64,000 nt of DNA from a virus. How positions within the stretch are numbered: the first letter of the stretch is position 1; each line of letters starts with the position of its first letter. Below the pieces are notes generated by a model, which had not been told where the DNA came from, ran no database searches, and saw only the letters and a program-made list of their open reading frames with translations. The DNA lies in the IMG/VR virus record IMGVR_UViG_3300020122_000665, positions 1 to 64,000 of that record, one strand, 5' to 3'. A program made the position numbers and the translations under genes. Below are positions 15,850 through 23,386 of the stretch, piece after piece.

Positions 15850-17028
15850 CTACGCCACCACCGCGCGCATCGGCGCGGTGCCGATGTTCCACAGCCACCG
15901 AGCCAACTCCCGCCCGGAACTTTGCTGCAGACGCACGCAGTCTCTGGCCGACGGACGATAGACGAGCGGGCAACCTTCGATGTGGCAGAACCCCGGCTGG
16001 TCGAGGAGCGAATCGGCGACGTCGAGCAGGCGATACATCACCGACTCCGATTCGCAGACGAGCTCGAGCGGACCTGCGACGCCGAGGTCCCGTGCGTTGG
16101 CGATGGCCTCCTTCAACTCGATTTGCCAGCGGATCGCCGGCCACACCGCTTTCGACGAACCACTCGGCCATGACGCCGGAGCACCACCCGGTGTCTTGCT
16201 GCGGTGCCAGTGCGTGGTGTGGCCCTCGTCGTCATTGCACCAGATCACCGTGTTCGAATCGAAGTGGTAGCCCCACCTGCACTTCCCCTGGCGGAGCGCC
16301 TGCTGGATCTCCTGCGCCCGCTCGAAGACGATTCCGTCGATGATCCCGTCGACGGTGGTCTTCCGCCGGCGCGCCTCGTCGAGCTCGCGGCGGGCTTTCT
16401 CCAACTCGCCATTGAGCCGCCCGATCTGCTCTCGCGCTTCGTCGCGCTCCTTCCGCATCTCGTCGAACCCTTCGACGGCCGTCTTGTGGTCGTCGTAGAG
16501 CGCGGTGGCGATGCGGACGATATCCGCCACCGAGGCTCCCTTCGAGTGGAGCGCATCGCGAACACGATTGAGGGCATTGTGGAACGTGTCTGCGCGCTCG
16601 CACGCCTCGCGGCGCTCGTCGCGCACGCGCTGCAACTCCTCCATTCGGCGCTTCGCGCACTCGAGGAGCGACTCGGGCGGATTCGCTCCGAGCACCGCCA
16701 TCGCGGCGGGGTAGATTTTGGCGAGCGCCGGCGGCGTCGCCGGCCTCGTCTCGCCATCGGCGTAGACCTCGACGCCGAGCGCGCGGCACGCCTTCGCCTC
16801 CGCGACGGCCTGGGGCGACCCGTAGCCGCCGGTGAAATAGGCGGCGGCGTGGAAGTTGAATCGGGCCTTCGCCCGCTCGTGCGATTCGTTCATCGGTTCC
16901 TCCAGCGGTGGACGTTTCAGAAGCAGCCGCTCGTGGCGGCGGCGCCACTGCTCGAAAAGCGGCAGCATCGCAGCGGAGATCTCTTGCATCCTCTCGGCGA
17001 AGACCCGCAGTTCTTCTTCGAAGGCCAT
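15850..17028 (-). CDS. Hypothetical protein with central coiled coil
   Basis: This 392-residue protein starts MAFEEELRVFAERMQ. A long coiled coil (about 120-235) is followed by a compact domain with His/Cys/Trp (KCRWGYHFDSNTVIWC, EGHTTHWH) and a C-terminal domain. The ATG lies 3 nt after the preceding stop, with GGAGCGG upstream. No family is recognised. Confidence 0.65.
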   Translation of the reverse strand: MAFEEELRVFAERMQEISAAMLPLFEQWRRRHERLLLKRPPLEEPMNESHERAKARFNFHAAAYFTGGYGSPQAVAEAKACRALGVEVYADGETRPATPPALAKIYPAAMAVLGANPPESLLECAKRRMEELQRVRDERREACERADTFHNALNRVRDALHSKGASVADIVRIATALYDDHKTAVEGFDEMRKERDEAREQIGRLNGELEKARRELDEARRRKTTVDGIIDGIVFERAQEIQQALRQGKCRWGYHFDSNTVIWCNDDEGHTTHWHRSKTPGGAPASWPSGSSKAVWPAIRWQIELKEAIANARDLGVAGPLELVCESESVMYRLLDVADSLLDQPGFCHIEGCPLVYRPSARDCVRLQQSSGRELARWLWNIGTAPMRAVVA

Positions 17029-17031
17029 CAG

Positions 17032-17196
17032 TCACCGCTCCGAATGCTGGTCCGAACCAGCGGCTGCGCGACGACCACACGAATCGGAGTGAATCTCGAT
17101 GGCGTGGCGCTTGAGCGCGCCCCTCACCGAAAACTCCAAACGCTCTAGAAGCACCGTTTCGATTGAAATGTCCGGCGCCAGGTCATCGATTCGCAT
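17032..17196 (-). CDS. Hypothetical small protein
   Basis: This 54-residue protein (MRIDDLAPDISIETVLLERL and so on) has an ATG overlapping the SspB-like stop (TGATG). It is charged and mostly helical. The function is unknown. Confidence 0.6.
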   Translation of the reverse strand: MRIDDLAPDISIETVLLERLEFSVRGALKRHAIEIHSDSCGRRAAAGSDQHSER

Positions 17197-17558
17197 CAGA
17201 CGCTCCTCAGCCGCCGCGGGGCCGGCACGGGCGGCGCCGGCGCTTCGCCCGCCGGATGCTCCCAACTGAAGCAGGCGAACCCGCTCTCGGCGTCCCGCCC
17301 CGTGATCGCGATGACGGCGGCCCACGGCACCTCGACTAGCGTCGGCGTGCGAGCGAACGAGAAGACACCGCGGAAGCCGCGCTCGTCGATGACGAAGTCG
17401 CCAATGGGGACCGGCAGATTGAGCCCGACGTCGAGGTGAACGTGCACCGCGCTGCGAAGCTCCTCCGGCATGACGACGCCGGGCAGCGGTGCGAACACGA
17501 CGCGGACGAGTGGCTCGTGTTGCAGGATGAACTCGAGCGCGGCCTGCTTGGCAACCAT
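17196..17558 (-). CDS. SspB-like protein (ClpXP adaptor family)
   Basis: The roughly 120-residue core resembles the SspB-type fold: PEELRSAVHVHLDVGLNLPV, then a short beta strand with DFVIDERGFRGVFSF, then VEVPWAAVIAI, then a Pro/Ala-rich flexible tail. SspB binds ssrA-tagged or other substrates and ClpX, steering proteolysis. The tail here (APAPPVPAPRRLRSV) is the part that would contact ClpX in known SspB. A GTG 9 nt upstream is an alternative start; the ATG lies about 40 nt after a TTGACA box and has no ribosome site. It is the first gene after an operator-bearing promoter, so it is likely off in lysogens and early in lytic growth. Confidence 0.65.
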   Translation of the reverse strand: MVAKQAALEFILQHEPLVRVVFAPLPGVVMPEELRSAVHVHLDVGLNLPVPIGDFVIDERGFRGVFSFARTPTLVEVPWAAVIAITGRDAESGFACFSWEHPAGEAPAPPVPAPRRLRSV

Positions 17559-17568
17559 CGTTGGCACA

Positions 17569-17598
17569 GTGGTAACACCGCACTAGTGCAACTGTCAA
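17569..17598 (-). promoter_or_regulatory. Operator-bearing promoter for the SspB-like/late operon
   Basis: On the minus strand, TTGACA (17598-17593) is followed after GTT by the perfect palindrome GCACTAGTGC (17589-17580). A weak -10 (TACCAC) lies 18 nt from the -35. The arrangement matches three other sites in the window. Confidence 0.7.
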
Positions 17599-17639
17599 CA
17601 ACTATCTGCGCATCGATTGCAGCGCCGCGGGACCATTTG

Positions 17640-18530
17640 TCAATCGAGCGCCTTCCGGTGATCGGAAACGGTGTGCACCGCGAGCGCGAGGAGCGCGTCT
17701 TCGTCGACGCCGAGTTCCTTCGCCTCACGCCAGACCTGCAGGAACCTGTCCGCCTGCACCTTCCCGCGGAAGGAATCCATCAGATCGCGCAGTTCGCGCG
17801 ATTGCTCGACGGTGAGCAGGAACGGGCCGACGCTGACGCGCACCGCCGCCTGCTTCTGCGCGCGCCGCTCCGCCAGCAGGGCCTCGACAGGCTTCGGCGC
17901 GTCGCGGCCGGCGGCGTCGCGCGCAGCGCGCTCCTTCTCGAGCGTCTGCTTCACCTGCTCGCGGCGGATGGCCGCGAGCCGCAGCACCGCGTCCTCCTTC
18001 TCGCCGTGATCTTCGATGAGCTGGCGCACGAGCTCTTGCGCCATTCCCTCGTCGTACTTGGCGCGCGAGCGGTCGAAGGTGAGGACGAACTTCTTGATCG
18101 CGGCTGGCGAAACGAGCAGTGGATTGCAGACCGCCGTCGCGATCTTCTCGCCGCCGGCGACCGCCGTGGCGTACTCCGCGAGGGTCGCCGTCGCCGCCGG
18201 GCCACCAGCGAGCACAGACTCGTAGTCGAGGCCGACAAACTTTCCGTCGACGATCTTGCCGGGGAAGACGATCGCGCGGCGGAATCCGTTCTCGACCAGC
18301 CGCTCGAGGCGCGTGTTGCCGTCGGCGACGACGTGCTTCCCGTCAGCGCCATAGGAGTAGGCGAGCGCCTGGTGCTCGTCGTCGCACCGAGGCGTCACCA
18401 CCATGGCCGCGGTCATGCCGAACTCGTCGAGCGACGCGTCGAGCGCGTGCTGGTACGCCGCGCCCATCTTCGCCTTCGGATTGTGGTCGAGCGGCTTGAA
18501 CGCTTCCGCGATGGCGACGAGCTGGATCAA
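17640..18530 (-). CDS. ParB/Srx-like domain protein
   Basis: This 296-residue protein's N-terminal domain has the spacing and motif of the ParB/sulfiredoxin-like fold: DHNPKAKMG, then GKHVVADGNTRLERLVENG (the DGNxRL nucleotide-binding motif, about residues 60-75). A helical region and a C-terminal HTH-like part (VEQSRELRDLMDSFR) follow. In phages such proteins serve in partition, DNA binding or nuclease roles. No ParA is visible here. The TTG start overlaps the upstream stop (TTGA). Confidence 0.65.
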   Translation of the reverse strand: MIQLVAIAEAFKPLDHNPKAKMGAAYQHALDASLDEFGMTAAMVVTPRCDDEHQALAYSYGADGKHVVADGNTRLERLVENGFRRAIVFPGKIVDGKFVGLDYESVLAGGPAATATLAEYATAVAGGEKIATAVCNPLLVSPAAIKKFVLTFDRSRAKYDEGMAQELVRQLIEDHGEKEDAVLRLAAIRREQVKQTLEKERAARDAAGRDAPKPVEALLAERRAQKQAAVRVSVGPFLLTVEQSRELRDLMDSFRGKVQADRFLQVWREAKELGVDEDALLALAVHTVSDHRKALD

Positions 18531-18718
18531 TGCAGGTACGGCGGCATCGCGTGGATGCGCTCGTCCTCCGCTGCCATGCCGTCGACGACCATGTAGGCGA
18601 TGACCAACCACTCCTCGCGCGTGAGGGGACGCCCGAGAGCTTCAGCCGTGCCGCGCGTGGCCTCCTCAATCGGTCCGATGACCGAGAGCCAGCACCAGGG
18701 GTCGTCGTCGGGGTTCAC
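18527..18718 (-). CDS. Hypothetical small protein
   Basis: This 63-residue protein has a GTG start at 18718 with GGCGGAG upstream. It contains LTREEWLVIAYMVVDGMAAE, a helical segment. Its stop overlaps the ParB-like start. The function is unknown. Confidence 0.6.
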   Translation of the reverse strand: MNPDDDPWCWLSVIGPIEEATRGTAEALGRPLTREEWLVIAYMVVDGMAAEDERIHAMPPYLH

Positions 18719-18756
18719 TGCGCGCTCCGCCGAACGGCGAGCGCTGGACGCACGAC

Positions 18757-18784
18757 CGCCGTGCTACGCGACGGCAGCACGGCG
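18757..18784. repeat. Perfect 9-bp inverted repeat (possible terminator)
   Basis: CGCCGTGCT and AGCACGGCG flank a 10-nt loop in the gap downstream of the small basic gene (18830-18964). No T-run follows on the minus strand. A T-rich stretch (CTTTTC) lies on the plus side about 15 nt away. Confidence 0.4.
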
Positions 18785-18829
18785 GGGGGTGCGACTGCTT
18801 TTCCCTCCTCCAAGGGGTCAGCCCGAGAG

Positions 18830-18964
18830 CTACCCGGCCTTCGCGGCGAGCTTCGGCACCGCCTTGCGGGCCGCCTTCACCTGCGCCTTGCTCGGGCGCT
18901 GGATGCCGTTGCCCGCCTTCGTCTTCGCCGCCTTCTTCGCGCCCTTCGATCCGCCTGCGACCAT
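18830..18964 (-). CDS. Small histone-like basic protein
   Basis: This 44-residue protein is very rich in Lys and Ala (GGSKGAKKAAKTKAGNG, VKAARKAVPKLAAKAG). It resembles the basic tails of nucleoid proteins. GGGAGA precedes the ATG, and a GCTGTACCTC element lies 37 nt upstream. It may bind DNA non-specifically. Confidence 0.6.
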   Translation of the reverse strand: MVAGGSKGAKKAAKTKAGNGIQRPSKAQVKAARKAVPKLAAKAG

Positions 18965-19000
18965 GTGCGTTCTCCCGTGTGAGGTGTTGCGTCTACGGGA

Positions 19001-19010
19001 GAGGTACAGC
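19001..19010 (-). promoter_or_regulatory. GCTGTACCTC element, copy 5
   Basis: An exact minus-strand copy in the 73-nt gap between the radical-SAM-like gene and the small basic gene. Confidence 0.6.
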
Positions 19011-19037
19011 CGCGCGCGCTGTGCGGTGAGGGTCGCT

Positions 19038-20354
19038 CTATTCAAGCGTCGGGGGCGCCAGGTACTCGACGTCGTCGGGCAGCTCGTCCTCGTACGCGAA
19101 CTCCTCGCCGTCGTCGACGTAGCAGGCGATCAAGTCGCCGCCGTCCTCCGCCGACGCATAGCAGTATCCGCCGTCGGTGGTCTTGGTGAGCACCGGCTTG
19201 AAGTTCGCGCCGCCCCACACCGCCATGACCTCCACGTCGGGGCGGTTCCAGAGCAACCGCAGCACTTCGCGCAGCGTCAGCGCTTCGGGCAGCGCCTTGC
19301 GATTCTCGACGCCGAAGGTCTGCTTGGTGTTCAACCAGGACCAGGCATCGCCGCGCGAGAGCACCATCTCGGGGATGCCGACGTGCGCGGCCCACGTGTC
19401 GAAGGTCACCAGCACCGGCACGCCGTCGAGCGCCCCCGCCTTCTCCTGGCACGCGGCGATCGCCTTGTGGTGCGTCACGAACGGGCGCGGGTAGAGTTCG
19501 AAGACGCTCGCGACACCGTCGCCGACGTTGAACGAGTAGCGCTTCCACTGCTTCTCGTCGACAGCGCCTCGCAGCTCCTCCATCCACGTCTCGTCGTACT
19601 CCGGCCCGCCGCGCGCCGAGGCGGCCAGCGTGGGCGCCAGCTCGGCGAGCTCGAGCCCGCGCGGCCGCGCGGTCATGTTCGCCAGCTGTTTCCGCGAGAG
19701 GTGCATGATCTCGATCCACGTCCCGTCGATCGCGCCAACGCCCGCGAGCGATTCCATCCGCTCGACATAGGCGTAGGGGTCGCCGATCCACTCCTGCACC
19801 GCCGGGTTGATCCCGGCCACCGTCCTGAAGCCGGCGGCGTGCGCCATCGCGAGCATCTCGAGGCGCTCCTCGTTCCTCGGGCAGCCCCGCTCCCACTGCT
19901 TGTGCACCGCCTCGTCGAAGGTGGTGATGCTCATGTAAACGATCGAGCCGCGCGGCAGCATCGCCAGGTACTCCGCGAAGTCGGCGGGCTTCATCGTCCC
20001 TCGGGTCTGGAACACGACGGGGACGCCGAGCTTCTTCAGCAGCGGGAGCACCGCTCTCGTCGAAGCGATGTTCGGGTGGAACAGCGGGTCGACGGCATTC
20101 GAGAAGACAATTGGGTGCCGCGCGAGGAGAAGCTGGTCGGCGAAGCTCTTCGGGCTGCCGCCGGTCGAAAACACGTTCGCAATGTGCTTCAGCGTGCCGC
20201 TCGCCTTCGCATCGACGTCCCGGCCGTTGTTCGCGGCGAAGCAGTACTCGCAGCGAGTGCACGTCGAGAAGCTCAGCTCGAGCGGCGCCGGCGAGACGAA
20301 CAGCTCGCCCCCGAAGACGCGCAGTCGGTTTGATCCGTCGGCTCCATCGGACAT
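19038..20354 (-). CDS. Radical-SAM-like enzyme with a compact Cys motif
   Basis: This 438-residue protein carries STCTRCEYCFAANNG (about residues 30-44), a Cys triplet close to the radical SAM [4Fe-4S] motif but with spacing CxxCxxC, one residue shorter than the usual CxxxCxxC. The regions that follow read as a TIM-barrel-like series of strands (HPIVFSNAVDPLFHP, LGVPVVFQTRGTM, GSIVYMSITTFDE, GFRTVAGINPAV), as in spore photoproduct lyase-like and other radical SAM proteins. The C-terminal 150 residues are unique and acidic. AGGAGG precedes the ATG at 20354. It is the first gene of the leftward operon. The substrate is unknown. Confidence 0.65.
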   Translation of the reverse strand: MSDGADGSNRLRVFGGELFVSPAPLELSFSTCTRCEYCFAANNGRDVDAKASGTLKHIANVFSTGGSPKSFADQLLLARHPIVFSNAVDPLFHPNIASTRAVLPLLKKLGVPVVFQTRGTMKPADFAEYLAMLPRGSIVYMSITTFDEAVHKQWERGCPRNEERLEMLAMAHAAGFRTVAGINPAVQEWIGDPYAYVERMESLAGVGAIDGTWIEIMHLSRKQLANMTARPRGLELAELAPTLAASARGGPEYDETWMEELRGAVDEKQWKRYSFNVGDGVASVFELYPRPFVTHHKAIAACQEKAGALDGVPVLVTFDTWAAHVGIPEMVLSRGDAWSWLNTKQTFGVENRKALPEALTLREVLRLLWNRPDVEVMAVWGGANFKPVLTKTTDGGYCYASAEDGGDLIACYVDDGEEFAYEDELPDDVEYLAPPTLE

Positions 20355-20372
20355 CGGCCCCTCCTGGCGAAT

Positions 20373-20382
20373 GAGGTACAGC
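20373..20382 (-). promoter_or_regulatory. GCTGTACCTC element, copy 6
   Basis: An exact minus-strand copy 19 nt upstream of the ATG at 20354, at the very start of the leftward operon. This placement makes a promoter role plausible. Confidence 0.6.
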
Positions 20383-20425
20383 GCGAGCGGACGTGCGATG
20401 ATGGGCGCCACAAGGGAGGTGCCGC

Positions 20426-20611
20426 ATGTTGGGACTGCCGATCGAGATCGCGATACCAGCGCTGCTCTTCTGGTTCTTCCTCACCGTGCTCCCGGTGGTC
20501 CTGCTGGCGAGGATCAGCCATTGGGCGTTCCACACGCAGCAGAAGCTCGACAGGGTGAATGCCACCCTAGCGATGGTGGTCGCGCAGCTCAAAGAAAACG
20601 GGCGAGGGTAG
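20426..20611 (+). CDS. Small membrane-anchored protein
   Basis: This 61-residue protein has an N-terminal membrane segment (IAIPALLFWFFLTVLPVVLL) followed by a coiled-coil-like stretch (TQQKLDRVNATLAMVVAQLK). It has a strong AAGGGAGG site that sits in a small hairpin (20404-20423, stem GGCGCC/GGTGCC). It is divergent from the leftward operon. The function is unknown. Confidence 0.65.
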   Translation: MLGLPIEIAIPALLFWFFLTVLPVVLLARISHWAFHTQQKLDRVNATLAMVVAQLKENGRG

Positions 20612-20633
20612 CGGCACGCGATTCGCAGGTGCG

Positions 20634-20663
20634 TTGCGGACATGACCAGCTCCGCAGTACACT
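20634..20663 (+). promoter_or_regulatory. Candidate promoter for the Fis-type HTH gene
   Basis: TTGCGG (20634-20639) and TACACT (20658-20663) are 18 nt apart. The predicted start of transcription is at the ATG at 20672, so the mRNA may be leaderless. Confidence 0.4.
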
Positions 20664-20671
20664 CGCGTCAG

Positions 20672-21136
20672 ATGGACGACGACCCGCAGCATCTTCTTGC
20701 CGAAGCGGTCAAGGCGAAGGAGAAGGCCGACGACGACGAGCGGAAGGCGATCATCGCCGCGCTCGAGCAAGCCAAGGGCAATGTGCTGCGCGCCGCGGAG
20801 CTCCTCGGCATCACCGGAACGCGAGCGGACGGGACTCCGACCGCGACCACCTTGCACAAGAAGATCGCCCGCTTCGGACTGCGCGACCTGGCGCGCGACC
20901 TGCGGCGGAAGTTGGATGGTTGGGACCGTGGGCACCCTCCCGAAACGGAGTACGACCCTGCGGCTCTGGCGCGTGCCTGGAGTGACTCGGGCCGTAGTCT
21001 GCCCGCTACCGCCGTTGCCATCGGACTGCGTGCGACGCAACGGAACGTGGTCCGTGACCTGCTGCACCGCTACGGCATACCGGACCCCCCTACGCCCCGC
21101 TCGCCGCGCCCGCCGCGCCGAAAGGGCCCCAAGTAG
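20672..21136 (+). CDS. Fis-type HTH DNA-binding protein
   Basis: This 154-residue protein has a Fis/NtrC-type HTH at residues 17-65: AIIAALEQAKGNVLRAAELL, then TTLHKKIARFGLR, in which the family's usual short turn is replaced by a longer TGTRADGTPTA insert. A second HTH-like stretch (LPATAVAIGLRATQRNVVRD) lies at about 105-125. A start 30 nt upstream exists but lies inside the predicted promoter. It faces a 1-kb gene-free region and could be a regulator or organise that DNA. Confidence 0.6.
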   Translation: MDDDPQHLLAEAVKAKEKADDDERKAIIAALEQAKGNVLRAAELLGITGTRADGTPTATTLHKKIARFGLRDLARDLRRKLDGWDRGHPPETEYDPAALARAWSDSGRSLPATAVAIGLRATQRNVVRDLLHRYGIPDPPTPRSPRPPRRKGPK

Positions 21137-21377
21137 TCCGTAGGCCCATCCGCGCGCGTGGGCCGCGCGCCATGCACCGCGCACGGCCCGTGTAAACAAC
21201 CGTTCACAGATGCTTCGCAAAGTGGGTTGGAAAACGCCCCACTCTCGGGCCAATCCGCCCCACTGTCCGCAATGCACCCTAATACCGCAGAGTTGCGGCG
21301 TGCGTTGCGGACGTTCTCAGTGTCAGTCAAGTGGCGTTTCGCCACACCGGTCGCACCGCGTCAATCGCTAAGTCCGT

Positions 21378-21399
21378 AACGCACGCCCTGGCGTGCGTT
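21378..21399. repeat. Near-perfect 22-bp palindrome
   Basis: AACGCACGCC and GGCGTGCGTT are exact reverse complements separated by CT. As DNA it is a strong dyad (protein site); as RNA it is a 10-bp hairpin with a loop too small for a stable closing turn, which favours a DNA role. Confidence 0.5.
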
Positions 21400-22026
21400 G
21401 GCATTCGCACTGCAATGCCCCGGTACGTCGGAACGCTGCAACGGTCGAAATTGACCCGCGCCGCGAAACGATAGTCGCGGCAAGGGCCGCGCGCGGTGCA
21501 GGGCCCACGTTGGGCACGCTTCACCCGGAAGTGATCCGCGGGGCGGACGCAACCGGCCGCAGTGGACCGAACGCAACCGGGCGCGCGCCGTCGGGCGCGC
21601 CTCAGTGGAAACGCCCTTGACCGGCGCAATGGCCGGAGAGAATGCGGGCCACGGTTGCACTCTGCCACGTCATCCGGGCGCTTGTGAGGCGCTCTCGTGC
21701 GTGGGTCCGTCACTGCGGTCGAAGGCGACAAGATCGGCTAGTCCCCTGTATGGGGTGCGCGGGGCGCCAAAGAAATGGGCGCCGACAACCGCGATGCATG
21801 GGTCCGAAACCATGCTCATCCGATCTGCCCAAACGAAAACGCGGACACGACCACTGCTCTTTCGTGACAACCGAATATCGCCGCCCCGTCGGTCGCGTCG
21901 CTGCGACGTCGGACGGGACCGGTAAATCGAACATCGATTCAACAGTGCGTCCGACGATACAAGGCCGTCGGGCGCACGATTGAGACGGTGTTTCAAACTA
22001 GGCGCGCGACGGGCCCACCGTCGCCG

Positions 22027-22131
22027 CCTCCGCGCATTCTCCCACGTCCATCCGTTTGTCGGCGCCCCCGGATCCCCCCCGTTCCGGCGCGCGCGCTGCG
22101 GATGGAGCGGACGTGGGGGAATGCGCGGAGG
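22027..22131 (+). promoter_or_regulatory. Long leader hairpin H1 that pairs with the ribosome site
   Basis: Bases 22027-22049 pair with 22109-22131 over 23 consecutive positions (22 Watson-Crick and one G-U). A further 5-bp stem (ATCCG/CGGAT) continues inside. The 3' arm ends in GGAGG, the Shine-Dalgarno of the ORF at 22140, so the ribosome site is closed in this fold. Confidence 0.65.
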
Positions 22132-22139
22132 TGACCACT

Positions 22140-22250
22140 ATGTCGACGACCCTGCCCGACGGTCGCAAGATCCACGCGATCGACCTCTCCGAGAGCTCCA
22201 CCGCGAAGGAGGTGATCGCCCGCCGCGCGGCCGCGCGCGGCACGAAGTAG
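22140..22250 (+). CDS. Small ORF with ribosome site inside hairpin H1
   Basis: This 36-residue peptide (MSTTLPDGRKIHAIDLSESS and so on, ending RRAAARGTK) has an excellent GGAGGTGACC site 4 nt before the ATG. The site is the 3' arm of a 23-bp hairpin. It resembles a small regulatory or leader peptide. The function is unknown. Confidence 0.55.
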   Translation: MSTTLPDGRKIHAIDLSESSTAKEVIARRAAARGTK

Positions 22251-22284
22251 GCACGTCGGGGCTGCGACGGCCCGCCCGTCGCCG

Positions 22285-22324
22285 CCCCCCACGAGCGCCC
22301 CCGGTGTGGGGCGTTGGTGGGAGG
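22285..22324 (+). promoter_or_regulatory. Leader hairpin H2 that pairs with the ribosome site
   Basis: Bases 22285-22301 pair with 22308-22324 (14 Watson-Crick, one G-U, two mismatches) around a 6-nt loop. The 3' end GGGAGG is the ribosome site of the ORF at 22332, which shares GGAGGTGACCTGATG with the gene at 25506. Confidence 0.6.
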
Positions 22325-22331
22325 TGACCTG

Positions 22332-22418
22332 ATGCTCACCGTCGGAATGCGCCTCTGGCGCGCGCTCTTTGCGTGGATGGACGACGACATCGACCGCGAG
22401 TCGATGCGCTTCCTCTAG
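22332..22418 (+). CDS. Very small ORF after hairpin H2
   Basis: This 28-residue peptide ([19 protein letters not shown] and so on) is amphipathic with an acidic end. It is supported mainly by the ribosome site GGAGGTGACCTG and its position between two structured leaders. It may be a leader peptide. Confidence 0.45.
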   Translation: MLTVGMRLWRALFAWMDDDIDRESMRFL

Positions 22419-22483
22419 CGCGCAGTTCTCCGCAAATCGCTCCAGGGCGAGCGCACCGCTCGCCCCCTCCCCTGCATTTTCTA

Positions 22484-22512
22484 TTGACGGCCGCACTAGT
22501 GCGAGGCACAGT
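22484..22512 (+). promoter_or_regulatory. Operator-bearing promoter for the accessory operon
   Basis: TTGACG (22484-22489), then GCC, then the palindrome GCACTAGTGC (22493-22502), then a weak -10 CACAGT 17 nt from the -35. This has the same layout as the sites at 17598, 43765 and 44822. Confidence 0.7.
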
Positions 22513-22549
22513 GTTTCATACGCAATACAAAAAGAAGGGGAGGATCGTC

Positions 22550-23302
22550 ATGAAGAAGAAGGAACCGGCCAAGAAAAAATCGCCGAAGCGCCCGCTGGCT
22601 CCGGCGGCTGCGCCGCCGAAGCTCACCGTGCCGCTCACGTCGCGCTACGACGGCCGCGTGTTGTACGCCGCAGAAATCGACGCCGACGTCGACGAGCTGC
22701 TCCGCACGCGCGTCGCCGTCGAGAAGGCCGTCGCCGCCGGGGCCAACCTCGCCGGGGCCAACCTCGACGGGGCCAACCTCGCCGGGGCCAACCTCGACGG
22801 GGCCAACCTCGCCGGGGCCAACCTCGCCCGGGCCAACCTCGCCGGGGCCTACCTCGCCCGGGCCAACCTCGCCGGGGCCAAGTCGCTGCCCCCGCCGTCG
22901 GTGATTCTGTCGGGGCACTGGGGAGAGGTTCCGGACGATCTCTGCACGGATCTGATGCGGTGGGATGCCGCGAACCACCCGGATCCGTCGGCCTTCGACC
23001 GATGGGCGAAGGGCGGCGCGTGCCCCTACGCCGGCATCGCGTTCGCGCGGGCGGCGAACTTCCACGAGCGGCGCGACCTCTGGTCCCCTGGCGCTCCGCC
23101 GCGCCCGTATGACCTCGCCATCCGCCTGATGGCCTGGGCCGCGGAGAACGCGAAGAAGGCTGGCATGGTCACCGTCCAGGCGGGAGACGAGAAGCTGCTG
23201 CCCGACGAGGCCCCGCCGTGCACCGACTGGCTCACCAGCGACCTGTACGCCGCTGTGACCTTCCGCGGCCGCGTCTGGCTCGCCAAGACGCGGGCGAAGT
23301 AG
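22550..23302 (+). CDS. Pentapeptide-repeat protein
   Basis: This 250-residue protein has a Lys/Pro-rich N-terminus (about 1-25). Residues 64-108 are nine tandem pentapeptides of the type [10 protein letters not shown], with RANLA and GAYLA variants. A 140-residue C-terminal domain with Trp and Cys follows. Pentapeptide stretches form a right-handed beta helix; some members mimic DNA and bind gyrase, but nine repeats is short for that. GGGGAGG precedes the ATG, and an operator-bearing promoter lies just upstream, so it is the first gene of its unit. Confidence 0.75.
   Translation: MKKKEPAKKKSPKRPLAPAAAPPKLTVPLTSRYDGRVLYAAEIDADVDELLRTRVAVEKAVAAGANLAGANLDGANLAGANLDGANLAGANLARANLAGAYLARANLAGAKSLPPPSVILSGHWGEVPDDLCTDLMRWDAANHPDPSAFDRWAKGGACPYAGIAFARAANFHERRDLWSPGAPPRPYDLAIRLMAWAAENAKKAGMVTVQAGDEKLLPDEAPPCTDWLTSDLYAAVTFRGRVWLAKTRAK
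22739..22873 (+). repeat. Nine tandem 15-bp repeats
   Basis: The unit GGGGCCAACCTCGCC is repeated nine times with one- or two-base changes (GAC for GCC, CGG for GGG, TAC for AAC). Each unit encodes one pentapeptide. The near-identity at silent positions suggests recent expansion by slippage or recombination. Confidence 0.9.
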
Positions 23303-23314
23303 TCCGACCGGAGC

Positions 23315-23333
23315 GGGCGACATCGTGTCGCCC
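23315..23333 (+). terminator. Perfect 8-bp hairpin after the pentapeptide gene
   Basis: GGGCGACA and TGTCGCCC flank a TCG loop, 13 nt after the stop codon. No T-run follows; the hairpin leads straight into the H3 leader hairpin. It may terminate or stabilise the upstream mRNA. Confidence 0.4.
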
Positions 23334-23380
23334 CCTCCCCTCATGCGCCGTCTGTCGCACCGACGGCGTTTGAGGGGAGG
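23334..23380 (+). promoter_or_regulatory. Leader hairpin H3 that pairs with the ribosome site
   Basis: Bases 23334-23352 pair with 23362-23380 (17 Watson-Crick, one G-U, one mismatch) around a 9-nt loop. The 3' arm ends GGGGAGG, the ribosome site of the ATG at 23387, so it is fully within the stem. Confidence 0.65.
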
Positions 23381-23386
23381 CACGTC

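Larger units (their letters stand above)
21137..22139. other. About 1 kb without convincing genes, rich in inverted repeats
   Basis: No frame here has a good start, ribosome site and gene-like composition. The region holds several hairpins: GGCCCA/TGGGCC at 21143-21164, GTGGCG-TTT-CGCCAC at 21331-21345, a 22-bp palindrome at 21378-21399, and GCATGG/CCATGC near 21800. It also has a direct repeat ACGCAACCGG near 21545 and 21570. It separates the leftward late operon from the rightward accessory operon. A replication origin, packaging site or non-coding RNAs are possible. Confidence 0.5.

Noticed and set aside
17640-18530. ParAB partition system (phage-plasmid)
   Set aside because: Only a ParB/Srx-like protein is seen, without a ParA ATPase, and an integrase with attP is present, so chromosomal integration is the simpler view.
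22739-22873. CRISPR-like array
   Set aside because: The 15-bp units are contiguous with no spacers and encode pentapeptides in frame.
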